Shown: positions 1 to 9,102 of the stretch, piece after piece
Numbering within the stretch: position 1 is the first letter of the stretch
How the letters are laid out: each line of letters starts with the position of its first letter
Assembly: GCF_016722785.1 (NCBI RefSeq)
Contig: NZ_JAEQNE010000001.1
Coordinates: 558,001-622,000, forward strand
Length of the DNA stretch: 64,000 nt
Source of the DNA: Ramlibacter monticola
Lineage (GTDB): Bacteria; Pseudomonadota; Gammaproteobacteria; Burkholderiales; Burkholderiaceae_C
Direction: 5' to 3'
The notes under the pieces: model-generated
The model's input: only the letters and a program-made list of their open reading frames with translations
Database searches by the model: none
Told to the model about the DNA's origin: nothing
Made by a program: the position numbers and the translations under genes

Positions 1-555
1 CCGGCGGATTTCCGGCAGCGCCTTCTGCAGGTAGTAGACCATCGACCACACGGTCAGGATCGCCGAGGTCCAGATCAGCCAGGTGCCCCACACGCGCGTG
101 TCGATCACGCCCAGCAGGCGGCCTTCGAACAGCAGGAAGGGGATGGCGACCATCTGCACCGTCGTCTTGACCTTGCCGATCATGTGGACGGCGACGCTGC
201 GCGAGGCGCCGATCTGCGCCATCCACTCGCGCAGGGCGGAGATGGCGATCTCTCGCCCGATGATGATCAAGGCCACGAACACGTCGGCCCGCTGCAGGTC
301 CACCAGCACCAGCAGGGAGGCGCAGACGAGGAACTTGTCGGCCACCGGGTCGAGGAAGGCGCCGAACGCGGACGCCTGATTCAGCTTGCGCGCGAGATAG
401 CCGTCCAGCCAGTCGGTGGCGGCGAACACGACGAACATCACCGTCGCGATGAGGTTCTGCATCCGGTGCTCGAGCCCCAGGTAGAACACCCCCACCAGCA
501 AGGGGATCGCGATGATCCGCGTCCAGGTGAGGAGGGTCGGGACCGTGAAGAACAT
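1..555 (-). CDS. pgsA: CDP-diacylglycerol--glycerol-3-phosphate 3-phosphatidyltransferase (partial, C-terminus off window)
   Basis: Inner-membrane enzyme that joins CDP-diacylglycerol to glycerol-3-phosphate, the committed step to phosphatidylglycerol and cardiolipin. Reading the minus strand from the ATG at 555 gives about 185 residues of open frame to the window edge. The CDP-alcohol phosphatidyltransferase signature is complete: DGYLAR starts at residue 51 and GAFLDPVAD ends at residue 73, matching D-G-x2-A-R-x8-G-x3-D-x3-D. The N-terminus (MFFTVPTLLTWTRI) is typical of PgsA, and hydrophobic segments follow as expected for a polytopic protein. Full-length PgsA is about 185-195 residues, so only a few C-terminal residues should be missing. 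It lies 61 bp downstream of uvrC on the same strand, the usual proteobacterial arrangement. Confidence 0.95.
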   Translation of the reverse strand, partial: MFFTVPTLLTWTRIIAIPLLVGVFYLGLEHRMQNLIATVMFVVFAATDWLDGYLARKLNQASAFGAFLDPVADKFLVCASLLVLVDLQRADVFVALIIIGREIAISALREWMAQIGASRSVAVHMIGKVKTTVQMVAIPFLLFEGRLLGVIDTRVWGTWLIWTSAILTVWSMVYYLQKALPEIRR

Positions 556-616
556 AGAGCGCGATTCTGGCATGCCTCGGACCCCCGTCATCCGCGCGTC
601 CGCGGGGAATGGCCAA

Positions 617-2674
617 TCAATGCAGCGCCCGATAGATCTCTTCCGCCAGTTCCCGCGAAATGCCTTCGACCGTCGCGATGTCTTCCACGCTCGCCGCCGC
701 CACGCCTCGCACCCCGCCGAAGCGTTGCAGCAGGCGGGCGCGCTTCTTGGCGCCGATGCCCGGGATCTCCTCCAGCTGGCTGCCTCCGACGCGCACGCGC
801 GCGCGCCGCGCCCGCATGCCGGTGATGGCGAAGCGGTGGGCCTCGTCGCGGATCTGCGCCACCAGCATCAGGGCCGCCGACTCGCGACCGAGGTAGACCT
901 TGTCGCGCCCATCCGCGAACACCAGTTCCTCCAGGCCCACCTTGCGGCCCTCGCCCTTTTCGACGCCGACGATCACGGACAGGTCCAGCCCGAGCTCCGC
1001 GAACACCTCGCGCGCCATGCTGACCTGGCCGCGGCCGCCGTCGACCAGCACCAGGTCCGGCAGGCGCTGCGCGCTGCCGCCCGCGCCCGGCCTGGCGCGC
1101 TTGCCCGCCGCGGCGCCCGCATCGGGCGCCGGCGCCGGCTCCGGCGGCGGCGCTGCCTCTTCCACCTCTTCCTCCGGCGGGGTGGCCTCGGGCGTGTCGC
1201 GCCCGGCCTGCGCCAGCCGCGCATAGCGGCGCGTCAGCACCTGCCGCATGGCCGCGTAGTCGTCGCCGGGGGTGATGTCGTCGATGTTGTAGCGGCGGTA
1301 CTCGCGGTTCTGCATCTGGTGGTGGTGGAACACCACGCAGGATGCCTGGGTCGCCTCGCCCGCGGTATGCGAGATGTCGAAACACTCGACGCGAAAGGTG
1401 TCCAGCTGGTCCGGCTCCAGGTCCAGCGCCTCGACCAGGGCGCGCGTGCGGGCCTGCTGCGAGCCCTCCTCCGCCAGCAGCCGCGCGAGCTGGATCTGCG
1501 CGTTCTTCTCCGCCATCTCCAGCCACAGCCGGCGCTGGCCGCGCGGATTGTGCACCGCCGCGATGCGCGTGCCGGCCTGCTGCGACAGCGCCTCGCCCAG
1601 TTCGGGATCGATCGGATGGCTGGTGATCAGGGCCGAAGGCACCGGCACGCCGATGTAGTGCTGCGCGATGAAGGCCTCCAGCACCTGCACTTCGACCGAC
1701 TGCGCGTGCACGGCATCCTCGGCGTCGTCGAACTCCTGCACCGCCGTCGCGTCCTCGATGTGGCTCGGGAAATAGGCGCGGTCGCCGAGGTGGCGGCCGC
1801 CACGCACCATGGCGAGGTTCACGCAGGCCTTGCCGCCGTGCACCTGCACCGCCAGGATGTCGACGTCCTTGTCGGAGACGGTCTCCACCGACTGCTGGTG
1901 CAGCACCTTGGACAGCGCCGCCATCTGGTTGCGCAGTTCGGCCGCCTGCTCGAACTCCAGCTTCTCCGCGTGCGCCATCATGCGCTGCTCCAGCCCCTGC
2001 AGCACGGCCTGGGTGTCGCCGCGCAGGAAGGCCTCGGCGTTCAGCACGTCCTGGTGGTAGGCCTCGGGCGAGACCAGGTTCACGCAGGGTCCGGTGCAGC
2101 GCTTGATCTGGTACAGCAGGCAGGGCCGCGTGCGGTTGGCGAACACCGTGTCCTCGCAGGTGCGCAGCCGGAACACCTTCTGCAGCAGCTGGATCGACTC
2201 CTTCACCGCCCAGGCGCTGGGGTAGGGGCCGAAGTAGCGGTGCCTGCGGTCCACCGAGCCGCGGTAATACGCCACGCGCGGGAAGGCCTGGGCCGACGGC
2301 GCCGCGCCCTCCCTGCCGGCGGAGATCGCCTTGTCGGGCGCCCCCGTGATCTTCAGGTACGGGTAGCTCTTGTCGTCGCGGAACAGGATGTTGTAGCGCG
2401 GCGCCAGCGTCTTGATCAGGTTGTTCTCGAGCAGCAGGGCCTCGGCCTCGGAGCGCACCACCGTCGTTTCCAGCCGCGCGATCTTGCCGACCATGTGGCC
2501 GATGCGCGTGCCGCCGTGGTTCTTCTGGAAATAGCTCGAGACGCGCTTCTTCAGGTTGCGCGCTTTGCCGACGTAGAGCACGCCCTCGTCGGCATCGTAG
2601 TAGCGGTAGACGCCGGGCAATGCCGGCAGCGCGGCGACCTGCGCCAGCAGTTCCGCGGAATGCCCTTCGACCAT
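617..2674 (-). CDS. uvrC: UvrABC system protein C (excinuclease subunit C)
   Basis: Nucleotide excision repair nuclease that cuts on both sides of a lesion after UvrAB loading. The 685-residue product has an N-terminal GIY-YIG nuclease (GVYRYYD, then [14 protein letters not shown], roughly residues 20-45), a UVR coiled-coil motif near the middle ([14 protein letters not shown]), a C-terminal RNase H-like nuclease ([21 protein letters not shown]) and helix-hairpin-helix motifs at the end ([18 protein letters not shown]). It is longer than E. coli UvrC (about 610) because of an acidic and Pro/Ala-rich insert just before [11 protein letters not shown] believe such inserts are common in Comamonadaceae. 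The ATG at 2674 was chosen because the GIY-YIG domain begins there. The frame stays open further upstream, but only as a shadow of earP. Confidence 0.96.
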   Translation of the reverse strand: MVEGHSAELLAQVAALPALPGVYRYYDADEGVLYVGKARNLKKRVSSYFQKNHGGTRIGHMVGKIARLETTVVRSEAEALLLENNLIKTLAPRYNILFRDDKSYPYLKITGAPDKAISAGREGAAPSAQAFPRVAYYRGSVDRRHRYFGPYPSAWAVKESIQLLQKVFRLRTCEDTVFANRTRPCLLYQIKRCTGPCVNLVSPEAYHQDVLNAEAFLRGDTQAVLQGLEQRMMAHAEKLEFEQAAELRNQMAALSKVLHQQSVETVSDKDVDILAVQVHGGKACVNLAMVRGGRHLGDRAYFPSHIEDATAVQEFDDAEDAVHAQSVEVQVLEAFIAQHYIGVPVPSALITSHPIDPELGEALSQQAGTRIAAVHNPRGQRRLWLEMAEKNAQIQLARLLAEEGSQQARTRALVEALDLEPDQLDTFRVECFDISHTAGEATQASCVVFHHHQMQNREYRRYNIDDITPGDDYAAMRQVLTRRYARLAQAGRDTPEATPPEEEVEEAAPPPEPAPAPDAGAAAGKRARPGAGGSAQRLPDLVLVDGGRGQVSMAREVFAELGLDLSVIVGVEKGEGRKVGLEELVFADGRDKVYLGRESAALMLVAQIRDEAHRFAITGMRARRARVRVGGSQLEEIPGIGAKKRARLLQRFGGVRGVAAASVEDIATVEGISRELAEEIYRALH

Positions 2675-2692
2675 GCGCCTATTATCCAAGGC

Positions 2693-3736
2693 GTGCGCTG
2701 GGACATCTTCTGCAAGGTCATCGACAACCACGGCGACGCCGGCGTGTGCTGGCGGCTGGCCGCCGAACTGGGCGCGCGCGGACACGCCGTGCGCCTGTGG
2801 ATGGACGACGGTTCCATGCTGCAGTGGATGGCGCCCGGGGGCGCACCCGGGGTCGAGGTCGTCGCGTGGACCGAGCCGGTCCCGGACCTGGCGCCCGGCG
2901 AGGTCGCGATCGAGGCTTTCGGCTGCGACCCCCCGCCTTCCTTCGTCGCGCGGATGGCGGCCATGGCCAAACCCCCGGTGTGGCTGAACCTCGAATACCT
3001 TTCCGCCGAGCCCTACGTGGAACGCAGCCACGGCCTGCCCTCCCCGGTGATGCACGGGCCCGGGGCGGGGCTGGCCAAGCACTTCTTCTATCCGGGTTTC
3101 ACGCCGCGCACCGGCGGTCTGTTGCGGGAGCAGGATCTGCCGTCGCGCCGCGCCGCCTTCGACCGCGGCGCGTGGCTGCGGCAACGGGGCGTGGACCCCG
3201 GCGCGCGCGTGCTGAGCCTGTTCTGCTACGAGCCGCCCGCGCTGCCCGCACTGCTGGAGCGGCTGGCCGCCGAAGGCCCGCCCACCGAGCTGCTGGTCAC
3301 GTCCGGACGCGCAGCGGCCGCCGTGCGCCGCTGGGCTGCGCCCGCAGGAAGCCGCCTGCGCCTGCACTTCCTGCCCCTGCTGAGCCAGCGGGACTACGAC
3401 CACCTGCTGTGGTCCTGCGAACTCAATTTCGTGCGCGGAGAGGACTCGCTGGTGCGCGGCCTGCTGGCCGGCGTGCCCGCGATCTGGCACATCTACCCGC
3501 AGCCGGAGGACGACGCGCACCACGCGAAGCTGGATGCATTCCTCGCCTGGCTGCAGCCGCCGCCCGACTTGCGCGACTTTTTCCTCACCTGGAACGGGGT
3601 CCGCGCCGGCCCGCTGCCGGGCCTGGACCCCGCCGGCTGGCGCGAGACGGCCCGCCGCGCATTTGACCGGGCGCAAGCATTGCCCGAGCTCGCGACCGCT
3701 CTGGTGCGCTTCGCCACGGCCCGCGCTACAATATAG
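2693..3736 (+). CDS. earP: Elongation factor P arginine rhamnosyltransferase EarP
   Basis: Cytosolic inverting GT-B glycosyltransferase that transfers rhamnose from dTDP-L-rhamnose to Arg32 of EF-P, relieving ribosome stalling at polyproline. The 347-residue product starts [20 protein letters not shown], which carries the conserved Asp pair of the family (D11 and D15 here). Near the C-terminus is the nucleotide-sugar site [12 protein letters not shown] followed by [16 protein letters not shown]. It lies directly before efp on the same strand, and that EF-P has Arg at position 32, so the pair is self-consistent. The start is uncertain: GTG at 2693 fits the family N-terminus, while an in-frame ATG at 2660 would add 11 residues and overlap the start of uvrC. 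Neither has a clear ribosome-binding site. Confidence 0.9.
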   Translation: MRWDIFCKVIDNHGDAGVCWRLAAELGARGHAVRLWMDDGSMLQWMAPGGAPGVEVVAWTEPVPDLAPGEVAIEAFGCDPPPSFVARMAAMAKPPVWLNLEYLSAEPYVERSHGLPSPVMHGPGAGLAKHFFYPGFTPRTGGLLREQDLPSRRAAFDRGAWLRQRGVDPGARVLSLFCYEPPALPALLERLAAEGPPTELLVTSGRAAAAVRRWAAPAGSRLRLHFLPLLSQRDYDHLLWSCELNFVRGEDSLVRGLLAGVPAIWHIYPQPEDDAHHAKLDAFLAWLQPPPDLRDFFLTWNGVRAGPLPGLDPAGWRETARRAFDRAQALPELATALVRFATARATI

Positions 3737-3860
3737 AGCTTTGCGCAATCGCCCCACGGCGAGCCCTTGCGCACCCAACTTGCCGCCACCCGCAGATCGC
3801 CAGCCGGAGAATTTGCGCGCAGTCCCCGGACTTGTGGTGGCCCCACCCGAGAGACCCGTC

Positions 3861-4415
3861 ATGAAAATCGCTCAAGAAATCCGCGCCGGCAACGTGATCA
3901 TGCAGAACGGCAACCCCTGGGTTGTCCTGAAGACCGAATACTCCCGCGGCGGCCGCAACGCGGCGACCGTGCGCATGAAGCTCAAGAGCCTGCTGAACAA
4001 CCAGGGCACGGAACTCGTCTTCAAGGCCGACGACAAGATGGACCAGATCGTGCTGGACAAGAAGGACTGCACGTACTCCTACTTCGCCGACCCGATGTAC
4101 GTCTGGATGGACGCCGAGTACAACCAGTACGAGGTCGAGGCCGAGAACATGGGCGACGCCCTGAACTACCTGGCGGAAGGCATGCCCGCCGAAGTGGTGT
4201 TCTACGAAGGCAAGGCCATCTCCGTCGAACTGCCCACCAGCCTCGAGCGCGAGATCACCTGGACCGAGCCGGCCGTCAAGGGCGACACCTCGGGCAAGGT
4301 GCTCAAGCCCGCCAAGATCGCCACCGGATTCGAAGTCGGCGTGCCGATCTTCGTGAACCAGGGCGACGTCATCGAGATCGACACCCGCACCGGCGAATAC
4401 CGCCGCCGCGTGTAA
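3861..4415 (+). CDS. efp: Translation elongation factor P, EarP-modified type
   Basis: Binds between the P and E sites and stimulates peptide bond formation at consecutive prolines. The product is 184 residues, the normal length, with a KOW-like N-terminal domain, a central OB domain and a C-terminal OB domain ending [11 protein letters not shown]. The modification loop reads [10 protein letters not shown] with Arg at residue 32, the acceptor of EarP rhamnosylation rather than the lysine used by EpmA. The 124 bp between earP and efp may hold a promoter: TACAAT at 3727-3732, inside the end of earP, is a reasonable -10 box, but the -35 is weak. An intrinsic terminator follows directly. Confidence 0.97.
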   Translation: MKIAQEIRAGNVIMQNGNPWVVLKTEYSRGGRNAATVRMKLKSLLNNQGTELVFKADDKMDQIVLDKKDCTYSYFADPMYVWMDAEYNQYEVEAENMGDALNYLAEGMPAEVVFYEGKAISVELPTSLEREITWTEPAVKGDTSGKVLKPAKIATGFEVGVPIFVNQGDVIEIDTRTGEYRRRV

Positions 4416-4434
4416 GGCACCCGCGCACTCCCCG

Positions 4435-4458
4435 AAGGCTCCGCAAGGAGCCTTTTTT
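4435..4458 (+). terminator. Rho-independent terminator of efp
   Basis: A 6-bp stem GGCTCC/GGAGCC closes on a stable GCAA tetraloop and runs straight into six T residues; two A-T pairs extend the stem base. It sits 19 bp after the efp stop codon and 10 bp before the next start, so the following gene probably relies on read-through or its own promoter. Confidence 0.85.
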
Positions 4459-4468
4459 GCTGGTCCCC

Positions 4469-5263
4469 ATGGATTTCGAGCTCTCCCGCATCGCCGTGCC
4501 CTTCCGCATGCAGCCGGGGCTGCAGCGGCTGGAGGCGGGCGCGCGCCAGCTCACGCCGCTGGCGGCGGGCTCGCGCCTGTGGCGGGAAAAGAAGCAGGTG
4601 CTCGACGCGGGCGCGAGCCGGCTGGGGGTGCCGGGCTTCGATGAGGAGCCGGTGCTGCGCGCCATCCGCGCGCAGGCCGGGCGCGAGGGATTGCCGGCCG
4701 AGGGTCCCATCGAGCTCGCCTTCGAGGAGGACTTTGCCGTCCTCGACCGGGCGACGGGAACCCTGCCCTGGCTGTGCGTTTGCGTGCCTTCGCACTGGGC
4801 GCCCGAGGACAAGCTGGGACTGCCCTTCGGCAGCGTCCATGCCCCGGTCGCCGACAACCAGGCCCTGCTCGCGGCCGCGCACCAGCTGGTGCAGCTGGTC
4901 ACCTCCGGCGAGCGCTTCGAGCGCCACGTCTGGACCCTCACGCCCAGCGGCCGCTTCGACCAGCACCCGCGGCGCCACCCGCGTACGCCCTGGCCCGCCA
5001 CCGCGGATCCGGAGGCCTTCGCGCGCCAGTGCTTCCTGCGCGCGGAGCGCCAGACCTTCTTCGCCGTCGATGGAGTGCAGGGCCAGGCAGTGTTCACGAT
5101 CCGCGTGAGGCTGCGGCCCCTCGCCGAGGCGGTGGCGACGCGCGCGGACGCCCGCCGGCTGCATGACGCCCTCGCCTCCATGAGCGAGGCCGTGCTCGCC
5201 TACAAGAACCTCGCGCCGGCGCGCGAGCGCCTGCTGGCCTGGCTCGCGGAGCGGGAACGATGA
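4469..5263 (+). CDS. HODM_asu-like (DUF3445) heme-dependent oxidative N-demethylase family protein
   Basis: 264-residue soluble protein resembling the DUF3445 / HODM alpha-subunit-like family, whose founding member is a heme-containing dimethylamine demethylase subunit. Visible family hallmarks are PFRMQPGLQRL near residue 10, a charged WREKKQVL segment, the SHWAPEDKLGLPFG block followed by VHAPVADN in the middle, and an arginine-rich C-terminal part ending in YKNLAPARERLLAWLAE. There is no signal peptide. Its stop overlaps the start of the AEC transporter by 4 bp (ATGA), so the two are translationally coupled. ATG 4469 was chosen as the first Met after the efp terminator. The substrate cannot be read from sequence; demethylation is a family inference only. 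Confidence 0.7.
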   Translation: MDFELSRIAVPFRMQPGLQRLEAGARQLTPLAAGSRLWREKKQVLDAGASRLGVPGFDEEPVLRAIRAQAGREGLPAEGPIELAFEEDFAVLDRATGTLPWLCVCVPSHWAPEDKLGLPFGSVHAPVADNQALLAAAHQLVQLVTSGERFERHVWTLTPSGRFDQHPRRHPRTPWPATADPEAFARQCFLRAERQTFFAVDGVQGQAVFTIRVRLRPLAEAVATRADARRLHDALASMSEAVLAYKNLAPARERLLAWLAERER

Positions 5264-6141
5264 CGGAGCTGCTCGCGCGCATCGCGCAGGTGATCGTCCC
5301 GGTCTTCCTCGTGGTCGCCATCGGCTACGTGTACGCGCGCCGGCAGAAGCCGGACATGCGCGAGTTCAACCGCATGGTGCTGGACGTGCTCAGCCCCCTG
5401 CTGGTCTACACGGCACTGGCCGGCAAGGAGTTCCAGCTGCGCGACCACCTGCCGCTGCTGGCGGGCGGGGCCCTGCTGATCGTCGCCACCGGCGCCGCGG
5501 CGTGGCTGGTCGCGCGGGCCGCACGCACGCAGGTCCGCACCCTGGTGCCGGTGGTGATGTTCACCAACTGCGGCAACATGGGGCTGCCGCTCGCCCTGCT
5601 GGCTTTCGGGCCGCAGGGCTTCGGCGCCGCGGTGGCGCTGTTCTCCATCAGCAACCTGCTGCACTTCTCGCTCGGTTCGCGCATCACCAGCAGCGCGGCG
5701 ACCACGCGCGAACTGCTCCTCAGCCCGCTGATGATCTCCAGCGCCCTCGGCTTCGCCAGCGCGATGACCGGGGTGCGGCCGCCGGACATGCTCTTCACCG
5801 GCATGAAGCTGCTGGGCGACGCCATGGTGCCGCTGATGCTGTTCGCGCTGGGCGTGCGGCTGACGCAGCTGCGCCGCAGGGACGTGCCGCGCGGGCTGCT
5901 CGGCGCGTTCGCGCGTCCCCTGGTCGGCCTCGCCCTCGCCGTGCCGCTGGCGTGGGCGCTCGGGCTCGAGGGCATGGCGCGGGCCCAGCTGATCCTGTTC
6001 GGCGCGCTGCCGCCGGCGGTGATGCAGTACCTGCTGGCCGAACGCTACGAGCAGGAGCCGGAGCGCGTCGCCGCGATGATCCTGCTGGGGAACGCGCTCG
6101 CGGTGGTGTTCGTGCCCCTCGGGCTCGCGCTGGCGCTCTGA
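5260..6141 (+). CDS. AEC (auxin efflux carrier) family transporter
   Basis: 293-residue polytopic membrane protein with about ten hydrophobic segments in two inverted halves, typical of bacterial AEC permeases, several of which export or exchange malonate, malate or other organic anions. The N-terminal half contains the conserved asparagine/glycine-rich stretch VMFTNCGNMGLPLALLAFG, and the C-terminal half ends with a helix in PPAVMQYLLAERY and a final hydrophobic segment. The ATG at 5260 overlaps the TGA of the preceding DUF3445-type gene. This tight coupling suggests the transporter moves a substrate or product of that enzyme, which is an inference. No terminator with a T-run is visible before the convergent gene at 6224. 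Confidence 0.85.
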   Translation: MTELLARIAQVIVPVFLVVAIGYVYARRQKPDMREFNRMVLDVLSPLLVYTALAGKEFQLRDHLPLLAGGALLIVATGAAAWLVARAARTQVRTLVPVVMFTNCGNMGLPLALLAFGPQGFGAAVALFSISNLLHFSLGSRITSSAATTRELLLSPLMISSALGFASAMTGVRPPDMLFTGMKLLGDAMVPLMLFALGVRLTQLRRRDVPRGLLGAFARPLVGLALAVPLAWALGLEGMARAQLILFGALPPAVMQYLLAERYEQEPERVAAMILLGNALAVVFVPLGLALAL

Positions 6142-6223
6142 GGCGCGCGCGGTGCAGCCCCTCAGGGCGGCTGCGAAGGAAGGCCGGCCATGATCGGCCA
6201 GGCCCTCACGGTGCGCTCCAGGC

Positions 6224-6946
6224 TCAGGCGCGCTGCATCCAGACCCAGGCCAGCGCCGCGAACATGGCGAGCACGCCGCCTGCGAGGGCCGACCAGCGCA
6301 TCTTCCTGCCCTTGCGCCGCGCGGAGGGGCTCGCCCCCGCCAGCGGTTCGCTGCCCGGCCAGGGCACCGTGTGCGGAAGGCTCTCGGCCAGCTCGCACGC
6401 CGCTTGCGGCGTGTGCAAGTCGAGGCGCAGGCGCTGCAGACCCTCACCCGAAGGCGGACGCACCCCCAGTTCCACGATGCTGCCTTGCAGGCGGGCATGG
6501 ATGATGTCCTGCAGCGGGAACTTGACCCGGTCCTCCTTCCAGCCCTGGCGGTCGCGGAAGCGCCCCGCAAGCCGCAGGACCCTGGTCTGCACCCGGACTT
6601 CGACCTCGCCCTTGAAGGCCGGCACGGCGTAGCCGCGGCCGGCGACCTCCAGCAGGTCCGCCGCGTGCGTGGCCTGGATCACGGAGTAGCTGCTGATGCG
6701 CACGCCCTGCGCCGAGGCGGCGGGCTCCGGCGATGGAGGTTCGGGTTCGGGTTCGGGTTCGGGCGGCGGCGAGGCGGGAAGCGTGCCCCGCAGCAGTTCG
6801 GCCACCGTCAGGCGGGCCCCGTCGGTGCACTCCAGGACGTGCGTGCTCGTCAGCGTCTTGCGCACGCGCATGCCGACGATGGTCCGGCGGTCGTACGGGC
6901 CGAGGCGGCGGCCCTCGAGCACCACGTGGTAAAGAGTCTCTTCCAA
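6224..6946 (-). CDS. Tail-anchored protein with GYF_2-like N-terminus (hypothetical)
   Basis: 240-residue protein I do not recognise by name. Residues 1-45 (YHVVLEGRRLGPYDRRTIVG) resemble the GYF_2/DUF4339 fold, which begins with an aromatic and carries a G-P-Y/F motif. A Pro/Glu linker (EPEPEPEPP) encoded by a hexanucleotide repeat follows, then a roughly 110-residue globular region (VISSYSV... FPLQDIIHARLQG... LRLDLHTPQAACELAESLP). The C-terminus is a Lys/Arg patch (ARRKGRKMRW) and one hydrophobic helix, ending WVWMQRA, so the protein should be a tail-anchored membrane protein facing the cytoplasm. The start is TTG 6946 with AAGGA seven bases upstream; the frame is open upstream but holds no better start. 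It is divergent from the LOG gene. Confidence 0.65.
   Translation of the reverse strand: MEETLYHVVLEGRRLGPYDRRTIVGMRVRKTLTSTHVLECTDGARLTVAELLRGTLPASPPPEPEPEPEPPSPEPAASAQGVRISSYSVIQATHAADLLEVAGRGYAVPAFKGEVEVRVQTRVLRLAGRFRDRQGWKEDRVKFPLQDIIHARLQGSIVELGVRPPSGEGLQRLRLDLHTPQAACELAESLPHTVPWPGSEPLAGASPSARRKGRKMRWSALAGGVLAMFAALAWVWMQRA
6738..6761. repeat. Hexanucleotide tandem repeat (4 x GGTTCG)
   Basis: Four perfect copies of a 6-bp unit inside the GYF-like gene. On the coding strand they give alternating Pro-Glu dipeptides in the linker. Being a multiple of three, slippage here would change linker length without shifting the frame. Confidence 0.9.
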
Positions 6947-7037
6947 CCGACGGTCCTTGTCGTCTTGGCGCAAGGATAGCGCCAGCCCGGCCGTACGGCG
7001 TCCCCGCGCGGCCGGGATGCCGCCACAATGAGCGCTT

Positions 7038-7949
7038 ATGTCTTCGACCCGCAACATTCACGACCGGCGCCTGGCCGATGCCTGGGCCACCCTCAAGGCC
7101 CATTCCGACGAAGGACTGCCGCTGGACCCGGACGCCAACCGGCTCGCCTTCGCCGATCCGGAGTTCCTGCTGCGGCGGGACACCCGGGGCATCCGCATCC
7201 AGCTGGAACTGCTGAAACCGGACCTGGAACAGGCGGAGAACGGCATCGAGAACACGATCGTGGTGTTCGGCAGTGCCCGCTTCCGCGACCCGGAGACGGC
7301 CAACGCCCTGGCGCAGCAGGCGGCCGCTGCCGGGGTGGTGACGCAGCAGCCCAAGGCGGACGCCGGCGGCGAGACCGGCCCCAGCCCGATCGACGCGCGC
7401 CGCGCGCAGGCGCTCGCCCGCAACGCCCACTACTACGAGAAGGCGCGCGCCTTCGGCCGCATCGTCGCCGAGTACAGCGCCGGCAAGGAAGCACGCGACA
7501 AGCTGTTCGTGTGCACCGGCGGCGGCCCGGGCATCATGGAGGCCGCCAACCGCGGCGCGCACGAGGCCGGCGGCACCAGCGTGGGCCTGTCCATCGCCCT
7601 GCCCATGGAGGAGGCGGCCAACAAGTACGTGACGCCGGCCCTGTCCTTCAAGTTCCACTACTTCGCGCTGCGCAAGATGCACTTCATGATGCGCGCGAAG
7701 GCCCTGGTCGCCTTCCCGGGCGGCTTCGGCACGCTCGACGAACTGTTCGAGGTGATCACGCTGGTGCAGACGCGCAAGGCGCGCCAGGTGCCGATCGTGC
7801 TGTTCGGGTCCGACTACTGGAAGCGGCTGATCAACTTCGACATGCTGGTCGACGAAGGCGTGATCTCGGCGGCCGACCTCGACCTGTTCCAGTTCGCCGA
7901 CGACCCCGAGACGGCCTGGGAGATCATCAAGACGTTCTATCGCCTCTGA
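7038..7949 (+). CDS. LOG family protein (TIGR00730-type Rossmann fold, long form)
   Basis: 303-residue member of the LOG / 'lysine decarboxylase-like' family. Characterised relatives are cytokinin riboside 5'-monophosphate phosphoribohydrolases or nucleotide 5'-monophosphate nucleosidases (PpnN). The two diagnostic motifs are intact: GGGPGIMEAANRGA in the middle and PGGFGTLDE about 70 residues later, matching PGGxGTxxE. The N-terminal ~90 residues, absent from short LOG proteins, are helical and contain a VVFGSARFRDPE strand that begins the Rossmann core, with an insertion of about 30 residues after it. ATG 7038 follows a weak ribosome-binding site. Its 3' end overlaps the convergent MFS gene by 23 bp. 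Cytosolic; true substrate unknown. Confidence 0.88.
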   Translation: MSSTRNIHDRRLADAWATLKAHSDEGLPLDPDANRLAFADPEFLLRRDTRGIRIQLELLKPDLEQAENGIENTIVVFGSARFRDPETANALAQQAAAAGVVTQQPKADAGGETGPSPIDARRAQALARNAHYYEKARAFGRIVAEYSAGKEARDKLFVCTGGGPGIMEAANRGAHEAGGTSVGLSIALPMEEAANKYVTPALSFKFHYFALRKMHFMMRAKALVAFPGGFGTLDELFEVITLVQTRKARQVPIVLFGSDYWKRLINFDMLVDEGVISAADLDLFQFADDPETAWEIIKTFYRL

Positions 7950-9102
7950 GGCCCAGCGCCACGCGCGTGCCGGCCGCCAGGGTGGCGGCGACCGTCCAGA
8001 ACACGGCGGCCACCCCCACCACGGTGCCGGCCGCGCCGAACAGCAGCGGCATCGCCACGCTGGAGGCGTTGATCACCATGAAGCGCATGCCCACCGCCTC
8101 GCCGTGGCGGTGCCCCGGCGTGACCTGGTGCAGCAGGCTCATGACCATCGGCTGCACCATGCCCAGCGCGAGCCCCAGCAGCGCGGAGCAGATCCCCATC
8201 GCCAGGGCCGCGTGCACCAGGGGGTACACGGCGTAGATCAGCGCGGTGGCCACCATCGCGGCCACGATCAGGACCCATTCGTGCACCTTCGCGGCCAGCA
8301 CGGGCAGGACGATGCGCACCAGCGCCGCCGCCACCGCGAAGCCGCCCAGGATGGTGCCGATCACCGAGGCGGACAGCCCGCGCTCGTGCCCCAGCACCGG
8401 CACCACGAAGGTGTGCACGTCCCAGGCCGCGGACAGGAACCAGTTCACCAGCATCAGTCGGCGGAACATGGGCTCGCGCCAGAGGTCCCAGGCGCGGCCG
8501 GGGCGCGCCGCGTGGACGCCTTCCGGCGGCGGCAGTTCGGTCGCGAGCCGGACGAAGGCCCAGGTGACCAGCGGCAGCAGCGCGATCATGAAGAAGGCCG
8601 CACGGAAGCTCGCGTGGTCGATCACCAGGCCGGCGGCGAAGGGGCCCAGGAAGTTGGAGAAGGCGGGGCCGATCGCCAGCCAGGAGAAGGCCTGCTTGCG
8701 CTGCCCCGGCGTGTGGGCGGCCCGTCCAACGTGGCGCTGCAGCGCGATCACCGCGCTGCCGGTGGCGCCGCCGGTCAGCAGCGCGCTGAGGCACAGCACC
8801 GGGTAGATCGGAAAGGCGAAGGCCAGGGCCCCGCCCAGGCAGGCCGCGCCCACGCTCCACGCCACCGGGCGCTTGAGGCCATGGCGGTCGGCGTAGCGGC
8901 CGGCCGGCAGGGCCAGAAAGACCTGCGTGAGCGCATAGAGCGCCAGCAGCACGCCCACCGCGGCCTCGCTGTAGCCCTCGCGCAGCGCGAGCAGCGGCGA
9001 GGCCATCCGCATGCCCGCCATGGTGGCGTGCAGGAACACGTGGCCCGTGATCAGCCGGGCGAGTTCGCGCCCGGTGATGCCCTCGTCAGCTGTCTTCGTC
9101 AC
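7927..9102 (-). CDS. MFS transporter
   Basis: 391-residue major facilitator permease with 12 predicted helices. The first helix contains LARLITGHVFLHATMAG; the loop between helices 2 and 3 reads GRYADRHGLKRP, the usual MFS G-x3-D-R-x-G signature; a longer central loop (PPPEGVHAARPGRAWDL) separates the halves. The GTG at 9102 was taken because helix 1 follows directly and a GA-rich stretch lies upstream. The start overlaps the end of rmuC by 17 bp, so it is probably the last gene of the minus-strand run beginning at 12668. The substrate cannot be inferred; a drug-efflux-like or sugar-acid permease are both possible. Confidence 0.85.
   Translation of the reverse strand: MTKTADEGITGRELARLITGHVFLHATMAGMRMASPLLALREGYSEAAVGVLLALYALTQVFLALPAGRYADRHGLKRPVAWSVGAACLGGALAFAFPIYPVLCLSALLTGGATGSAVIALQRHVGRAAHTPGQRKQAFSWLAIGPAFSNFLGPFAAGLVIDHASFRAAFFMIALLPLVTWAFVRLATELPPPEGVHAARPGRAWDLWREPMFRRLMLVNWFLSAAWDVHTFVVPVLGHERGLSASVIGTILGGFAVAAALVRIVLPVLAAKVHEWVLIVAAMVATALIYAVYPLVHAALAMGICSALLGLALGMVQPMVMSLLHQVTPGHRHGEAVGMRFMVINASSVAMPLLFGAAGTVVGVAAVFWTVAATLAAGTRVALGLRGDRTS

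Noticed and set aside
512-2692. Upstream extension of the earP frame by over 700 codons
   Set aside because: It runs antisense through uvrC; EarP homology starts only at WDIFCK near 2699.
6154-6174. GCAGCC/GGCTGC hairpin after the AEC gene as a terminator
   Set aside because: Six-base stem without a T-run on either strand; too weak to call in DNA of this GC content.
5200-6570. 456-codon minus-strand frame across the AEC gene
   Set aside because: Arg/Gln/His-rich shadow; the AEC carrier on the plus strand has clear membrane topology.
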